The notes under the pieces are model-generated. The model was given only the letters and a program-made list of their open reading frames with translations. It ran no database searches and was not told the DNA's origin. Made by a program: the position numbers and the translations under genes. A stretch of 64,000 nucleotides of DNA from JACPYM01 sp963699175 (GTDB taxonomy: Bacteria > Acidobacteriota > Blastocatellia > RBC074): NCBI GenBank assembly GCA_963699175.1, contig OY969418.1:806001-870000 (forward strand), read 5' to 3'. Shown in pieces: positions 59,243-64,000 of the stretch (its first letter is position 1; every line of letters begins with the position of its first letter).

Positions 59243-60877
59243 TCAGTTGGCACCGGCAACGGATGAAGGATTGACAGTATTATTTCTATGCGAAATCGCC
59301 ATCAACACGCCCAGCATAAAAAAGCTCGTTAGCAATGACCAGCCGCCGTGACTGACGAAGGGCAACGTAATCCCAGTCATCGGCAACAGGCGTACAACGC
59401 CGCCAATATTGACGACCGCTTGAAAGCCTAGAAAAGCCGTGATGCCTGCGGCGATCAGCTTGGTGAACATATCACGCGCCTCAATCGCCACGCGCATCCC
59501 GGCGATAACCAGGACAATAAATGCAAAGATGACCAACGCGCCGCCCGCCAAGCCCAATTCTTCGGCAATCGCCGCGTAGATAAAATCGGAATCGGCAATC
59601 GGCACGATCTCAGGATACCCGCGTCCCAGCCCTGCGCCAAGCACGCGACCATCGCTCACCCCAAACAAGGCTTGCGAGGGTTGAAAGGCGTAGGAATTGT
59701 ACCACGCTTCTTCGTTCGACAACCCGCGCCCCTCGGCATTTTCTGCCTCACGTTGCCACCACCAATGTTCTTCAGGGTCAGGCGGCGTACCGGCGTTCAA
59801 CCATAAATAGAACCGCTGATGAACGCGACGCGGCAGGCCCTTGCTGACCAGTCCCTTCACACGCTCGACCGCAGGCACAGGAGTCTTGTCGGTAAAGACA
59901 TCAATGATCGTGTTGTAAGTGCCCGCGACCAAGATCGAACTCGTGACCACCACGAAGATCAGCAGCAGCGCGAGCGTGACCTGCGGCAAGCGTTTGACCG
60001 CTACCATATAAAGGGTCAGGTACGCGCCAAAGAAGACCAGCATCTGGCCGAAGTCTGACAAGGCGAAGAACGGGATCACCGGCAGCAAAGCCACAATCAA
60101 AAATGGCAACATAAAGCGCGCGGGCGGCAAGCCCCAGTAGGTGCGCGAGAGATGACGATAGTGCGCCGTCAGCACACCCGCGTAGCTGATCAGAAACGAA
60201 ATCTTCACCGGCTCCCACGGCGTCGTCTTGCCCAGGAATTTACCCGCGCTCGAACCGATGATCGCAATCAACGCGAACGGTATTGCAGTCGCCAAGCCGA
60301 TGAAAAAGCTGTGTTGTTGCAGCCACAACAACACGCCGTCCTGCCTAGTAAAGCTGAAAGCCAGCGCAAAGCCCAGCAAAGCCGCCAGCAAAATCCAGGT
60401 CGAGAGCGAAGTGAAAATATGTCTTAGCGTCCAGTATTGTTCTTCTTCCTGTTCGTTCGCATTAACGGCAAGGTTGAAATTGGGATCGCCAAAAAGCGCC
60501 TGTTTTTTGGTCGCGTCGTAGTGCTCATTGACGAAGCGCATGCGCAGCGTATTCATCTTCTCCAGCCGCACCACAGATTTTCGGCTCGCGCTGTATTCGG
60601 GATCGGTGAAGAGCCGGTATTGCATGACTTGGCCGAGGCTGAAGAGCAGGATAGCCGCGGTGAACAACGTCCAATCACCCGCGTAGCGATGGCGACGCGA
60701 AAGCCAGACGAAGGTAAAGAAGACCGGTAGGAAGAGCAGCAAATCGCGCGCGGCCAACAAGAGCGAGGGCGCAAACCCACGCGTCACCCCGGCGCGGTAG
60801 AGCGCGAAATAGGCCAGCGCGGTCAGCCCCCATAACAACAGCAATATAACGAGATGTGACGAAGGACGATTTTTCAT
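59243..60877 (-). CDS. FtsW/RodA/SpoVE-family glycosyltransferase
   Basis: The 544-residue SEDS protein has about ten membrane helices and conserved SEDS motifs (GAGLGRGYPEIVP; FIYAAIAEELGLAGG; MTGITLPFVSHGGWSLL). SEDS proteins polymerise peptidoglycan. It is longer than the usual 380-420 residues because of a loop insertion of about 80 residues near 100-160. Operon with phosphatase and kinase, the classic order in Actinobacteria and others. Confidence 0.9.
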   Translation of the reverse strand: MKNRPSSHLVILLLLWGLTALAYFALYRAGVTRGFAPSLLLAARDLLLFLPVFFTFVWLSRRHRYAGDWTLFTAAILLFSLGQVMQYRLFTDPEYSASRKSVVRLEKMNTLRMRFVNEHYDATKKQALFGDPNFNLAVNANEQEEEQYWTLRHIFTSLSTWILLAALLGFALAFSFTRQDGVLLWLQQHSFFIGLATAIPFALIAIIGSSAGKFLGKTTPWEPVKISFLISYAGVLTAHYRHLSRTYWGLPPARFMLPFLIVALLPVIPFFALSDFGQMLVFFGAYLTLYMVAVKRLPQVTLALLLIFVVVTSSILVAGTYNTIIDVFTDKTPVPAVERVKGLVSKGLPRRVHQRFYLWLNAGTPPDPEEHWWWQREAENAEGRGLSNEEAWYNSYAFQPSQALFGVSDGRVLGAGLGRGYPEIVPIADSDFIYAAIAEELGLAGGALVIFAFIVLVIAGMRVAIEARDMFTKLIAAGITAFLGFQAVVNIGGVVRLLPMTGITLPFVSHGGWSLLTSFFMLGVLMAISHRNNTVNPSSVAGAN

Positions 60878-61016
60878 GCCCGCTCAAAGCCCTTGCCGCC
60901 AATCATACGACTGGCATTCTATCGGGGTTTCATCTGCCTGTGAGGTCAGCGCAACCATGCGGGCAATCATACGTGGCGGGTGAAGTTTTTTGAAGCGTGC
61001 CGGAAAAGATTCTCAC

Positions 61017-61850
61017 TTAGCGCCGCTGACATTGCGGGCAGTAATAAGTTGATCGCTGCCCCTGTACAATGCGGCGAATCAGCTTCGCACAAGTCAAGCA
61101 CGGCATGCCTTCGCGTTCATAGACGTGCGTCATGCTTTCATAGACGCCGCCCGTGTAGCCCACATCCAGATCGGTCGGATCGGTGTTCAAGGTGCTGTCG
61201 TTGGCGATGGCTTCATTCAACACGTTGACGATTTCGCCGTGCAATATCTCGGCACGTGGCCGCGAAAGCTTGCTCGCAGGCAGCTTCGGATTGATTTGGG
61301 CGCGATGTAGCGCTTCAGCCGCATAGATGTTGCCTAAGCCCAAGACCTTCGTTTGATCAAGCAGCGTCAGCTTGATCTGTTGATCGGTACGCCTGAGCGT
61401 ATTGAAGAGATAGTCGGGTGAGAACTCCGTGCTGAAGGGTTCAGGCGCAAGCACTGCAATCTGCGCAACTTCGTGCAAACGGTCGGTGCGCGCGATGTGC
61501 ATCTTGCCGAACTTGCGCACATCATTGAAGAGTAGCTTCTTGCCATTCTCCAACCAGAAGAACGCGTGTGTGTGCGGCGGCGCTGCCGTGTGTTCCTCAA
61601 CGTAAAGAAAGCGGCCCGTCATCCGCAAATGCGTGAGCAGCGTGCGCCCGTTGGCAAAGTTAGTGAGGATGTATTTGCCGCGTCGAGTCACGCTCTCGAT
61701 CTGCGCGCCTTTCAGCCAGGCAGCGAACTGACGCGGCGGATGTTCCGGTGCTAAGCGCGGCCAGTGCAGTTGGGCTTTAACGATGGTGCGACCTACGAGC
61801 AAGGCGCGCAGGTGGCGCGCGACCATTTCGACTTCGGGGAGTTCAGGCAT
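61017..61850 (-). CDS. mutM: Formamidopyrimidine-DNA glycosylase
   Basis: The 277-residue product begins PELPEVE with catalytic Pro and Glu after Met removal. It has the NDVRKFG and GLGNIYAAEAL motifs and a C-terminal zinc finger (CLTC ... CPQC). It removes 8-oxoguanine and formamidopyrimidines and nicks the strand. Start ATG 61850 gives the intact catalytic N-terminus. Confidence 0.93.
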   Translation of the reverse strand: MPELPEVEMVARHLRALLVGRTIVKAQLHWPRLAPEHPPRQFAAWLKGAQIESVTRRGKYILTNFANGRTLLTHLRMTGRFLYVEEHTAAPPHTHAFFWLENGKKLLFNDVRKFGKMHIARTDRLHEVAQIAVLAPEPFSTEFSPDYLFNTLRRTDQQIKLTLLDQTKVLGLGNIYAAEALHRAQINPKLPASKLSRPRAEILHGEIVNVLNEAIANDSTLNTDPTDLDVGYTGGVYESMTHVYEREGMPCLTCAKLIRRIVQGQRSTYYCPQCQRR

Positions 61851-62163
61851 AGTGGAAAAGTTTTAGCACGAGAAATTTTTCTCGGCAAATCCGCAATATG
61901 GGCTGAATATTCCAGCCACATCTAAGTGAGATCAGCCGTGCCTCTCAAGCCTTTGCGCTGCACTAGGTGCAACAAAAGAATCAGCAGATTTTGAATTGAC
62001 TTTTGAAACCTGATTTGGATAAATGCAAGTAATGGTGGCTTGCTGAATCCCGCCGTTAGGTTTATCAAAAAGGCGATACCTATGGCTCTAAAATATTCCG
62101 GGCAAATCCCAACCCTCTCGAGCAATAGTTTGGTCCTATACCTTAACCATTGATTGAATTGTT
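61851..62163. other. Intergenic stretch without a convincing gene
   Basis: Between the divergent mutM and phosphoglucomutase genes. A 67-codon minus frame at 61922-62125 has no domain or start signal. The stretch is A+T-rich and probably holds both promoters. Confidence 0.5.
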
Positions 62164-64000
62164 ATGAAACTAAATAATATTTGCGACTTGCTGGCTGAAA
62201 AATACGGGGAACTAGGGCGAGGCGCGGCAGAACGTCTGCGCCTGTGGCTTTCCGGTAAAGTTCCCTATGCCTACCCAGAAATCGTCGAGCAGCACCTGGA
62301 AGAGAAGCATCTGGCGTTACTCTTCGATGCCTTCTGGCAGGTCTTGCCATTCGGCACTGGTGGGCGGCGCGGTCGAGTAGGCTATGGGCCTAATCGGCTC
62401 AACCCCACCACGGTCGCGATGACTGTCCAGGGGCACTGCCAATATTTGCGCGCGGCCTTTCCAGAGCAGCAAAACCTCGCCGTCGTGGTGGCCAATGACG
62501 TGCGAATCTTCAAGGACATTGCGGGCGTGTATGAGTTTTTGGGAAAAGAGCATCCGCTCTTGGGAGTTTCATCCCGCTCGCTGGGGAAACTCGCCTGCGA
62601 GATTTATGCTGGCAACGGCATCACAGCCTATTTTCCCGAACCTGGCGCTAAGCAAGCGGTGCTGACCACGCCGGAGTTATCCTTCACGATTGACCGCCTC
62701 AAAGCAGTGGGTGGAATCAATCTTTCGGCTTCTCACAATCCACCGGATGACAATGGATTGAAGGTCTACGATCAGTACGGGAGCCAACCGGTAGCGCCTA
62801 ACGACCAACGACTGGTCGAGATCATGGAGCAAGCGACGGATGTGCGCATCCTACCGTTCGAACAGGCGCTCGCGCAGAACTTGATCCGGGCGATTCCAGC
62901 AGAATTGCATCAAGCCTATATTGAGGCCTACGTCGAGTTGTACGACAACATCCACACCCCGCAACCGGACGTGCCAATTGTTTACACCCCATTGTGTGGC
63001 TGCGGGCTAACGACGGTGGGCGATACACTCAAGCAGTTGGGCTTCCCCATCCTGACCCCGCCTGATCAAGGACCCAATGGCGCATTTTCCGTAATCCCGT
63101 TTAAGGCGCCCAACCCAGAAGTGCCGCAAGCGACCGAACCAGCCAAGGCTTTTGCCGAGGCAAACAATGCGGAGATCGTCTTGTCGAGCGACCCGGATGC
63201 CGACCGGGTTGGACTGGAAATCAGGCTGGCTGATGGCTCCTGGTATCACTTCGACGGCAACCAGATTGCCGCCATCCTTTGTTATTTTCTCATGCTTGAT
63301 CCGCAAGGCCCGCAACGCCGCGGCCTTGTCATAGAAACCCTGGTAACCACTCGCATCGTGGGCAAGATGGTCGAACGAGCTGGCGATTCGTTGTTGATAG
63401 ATGATTTGCTAGTTGGCTTCAAGTACGTTGCGGACGTGTTGAAAGAATTAGCGCGGCCTGCCTCGCAGCGCAAGCCACGCTATGCCGCTGTCCCCTGCGC
63501 GCCTGAGCAGCTTGTCCTGGCGGTAGAAGAGAGCCACGGTTGCGTGATGATCCCCACCATTCGGGACAAAGACGCTACGCCTGCCTGTATGTATCTGGCA
63601 GTTCTCCATCAAAGGTTGCGTCAGCAGGGACATACCTTCCTGGATTACTACTGTCAGATATTGGAAGAACTCGGCGGCTACGACGATGTCAGCCGCTCGA
63701 TTACGATGACCGGCGTTGAGGGAATTTTGAAAAGGGATCGGATCATGACCTCGTTGCGTGAATCTCCTCCCGACAAGATTGGTGGTTATGGCGTGAGCAA
63801 GATCGTAGATTATTGGGATCAGGAGGCGTTCGGGGCATTCGTGAGCGAGACAGACAAGCTCCCGCGCAACGTCTTACAGCTCTCCACGGAAGCCTTCATT
63901 GTCACCATCCGTCCCTCCGGCACAGAACCAAAGTTAAAGCTCTATTGCCAACTGCTGCCGTATGGCCAACCCTCGGCTGCCCGGGGCGTGGAGTTGTTAG
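62164..64000 (+). CDS. Phosphoglucomutase/phosphomannomutase, 3' end outside window
   Basis: More than 612 residues of an alpha-D-phosphohexomutase. FGTGGRRG is at about 63-70. The phosphoserine loop SASHNPP (Ser190) and metal loop DPDADR follow, and the fourth-domain motif RPSGTEPK is near the window edge. The protein is continuing at 64000. It interconverts glucose or mannose 1- and 6-phosphates. Start ATG 62164 matches the family N-terminus. Confidence 0.9.
   Translation, partial: MKLNNICDLLAEKYGELGRGAAERLRLWLSGKVPYAYPEIVEQHLEEKHLALLFDAFWQVLPFGTGGRRGRVGYGPNRLNPTTVAMTVQGHCQYLRAAFPEQQNLAVVVANDVRIFKDIAGVYEFLGKEHPLLGVSSRSLGKLACEIYAGNGITAYFPEPGAKQAVLTTPELSFTIDRLKAVGGINLSASHNPPDDNGLKVYDQYGSQPVAPNDQRLVEIMEQATDVRILPFEQALAQNLIRAIPAELHQAYIEAYVELYDNIHTPQPDVPIVYTPLCGCGLTTVGDTLKQLGFPILTPPDQGPNGAFSVIPFKAPNPEVPQATEPAKAFAEANNAEIVLSSDPDADRVGLEIRLADGSWYHFDGNQIAAILCYFLMLDPQGPQRRGLVIETLVTTRIVGKMVERAGDSLLIDDLLVGFKYVADVLKELARPASQRKPRYAAVPCAPEQLVLAVEESHGCVMIPTIRDKDATPACMYLAVLHQRLRQQGHTFLDYYCQILEELGGYDDVSRSITMTGVEGILKRDRIMTSLRESPPDKIGGYGVSKIVDYWDQEAFGAFVSETDKLPRNVLQLSTEAFIVTIRPSGTEPKLKLYCQLLPYGQPSAARGVELL

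Noticed and set aside
61922..62125. 67-codon minus-strand ORF before the phosphoglucomutase
   Set aside because: No family, no start signal, lies in an A+T-rich divergent promoter region.

Overview
The window looks like chromosomal DNA of an Acidobacteriota member, probably Blastocatellia-like. The reasons are an ECF sigma factor paired with a serine/threonine kinase carrying a PD40 beta-propeller, many secreted carboxypeptidase-regulatory-like and TPR proteins, BlaI/M56 regulation, a DinB protein with a signal peptide, an FHA/PP2C/kinase/FtsW cluster, and several families of long imperfect intergenic palindromes. This assignment is inference; no rRNA gene is present.

Layout. 1-5.5 kb is an accessory patch of small, mostly unknown genes: three CxxC mini-proteins, two proline-rich mini-proteins, a DUF2262-like protein, a DUF3011 protein and a PAP2-like membrane protein, with shared lysine-rich tails at gene ends. 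5.5-10 kb holds a cupin regulator, an SDR-QueA-like pair and two tandemly duplicated secreted zincins. 10.3-16.7 kb holds the kinase/ECF pair and an A+T-rich NMT1/THI5-type ABC transporter. 16.8-20.7 kb is xylulokinase, a Tat-exported sugar isomerase-like protein and an amidohydrolase. 20.96-24.64 kb is one large gene fusing TIR, WD40, ROC-type GTPase, a zinc-ribbon-like segment and a class III nucleotide cyclase; it is the most striking item here. 24.7-34.1 kb holds an isomerase, a BlaI/M56 operon with a palindromic operator, two large secreted Ig/carboxypeptidase-regulatory-like proteins, a TPR protein and a lone lasso-B2-like transglutaminase.

34,249-44,533 is a genomic island: the initiator tRNA-Met gene supplies one end, and a perfect 43-bp copy of its 3' half marks the other, next to a decayed tyrosine integrase. 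Cargo includes GYF_2/GIY-YIG genes, an excisionase-like HTH protein, a SWIM/PD-(D/E)XK-like gene string, an acyltransferase, a zinc-ribbon/DUF2262 pair and a REC-HDOD regulator. The island shares the DUF2262 gene, CxxC partner genes and lysine-rich tails with the 1-5.5 kb patch, so the two are probably related.

44.7-64 kb is ordinary chromosome: DinB, TPR, HtrA, a peptidoglycan-binding protein, an orphan MbtH, a catalytically dead M1-like peptidase, the FHA-kinase-phosphatase-FtsW cell-envelope cluster, MutM and the start of a phosphoglucomutase.
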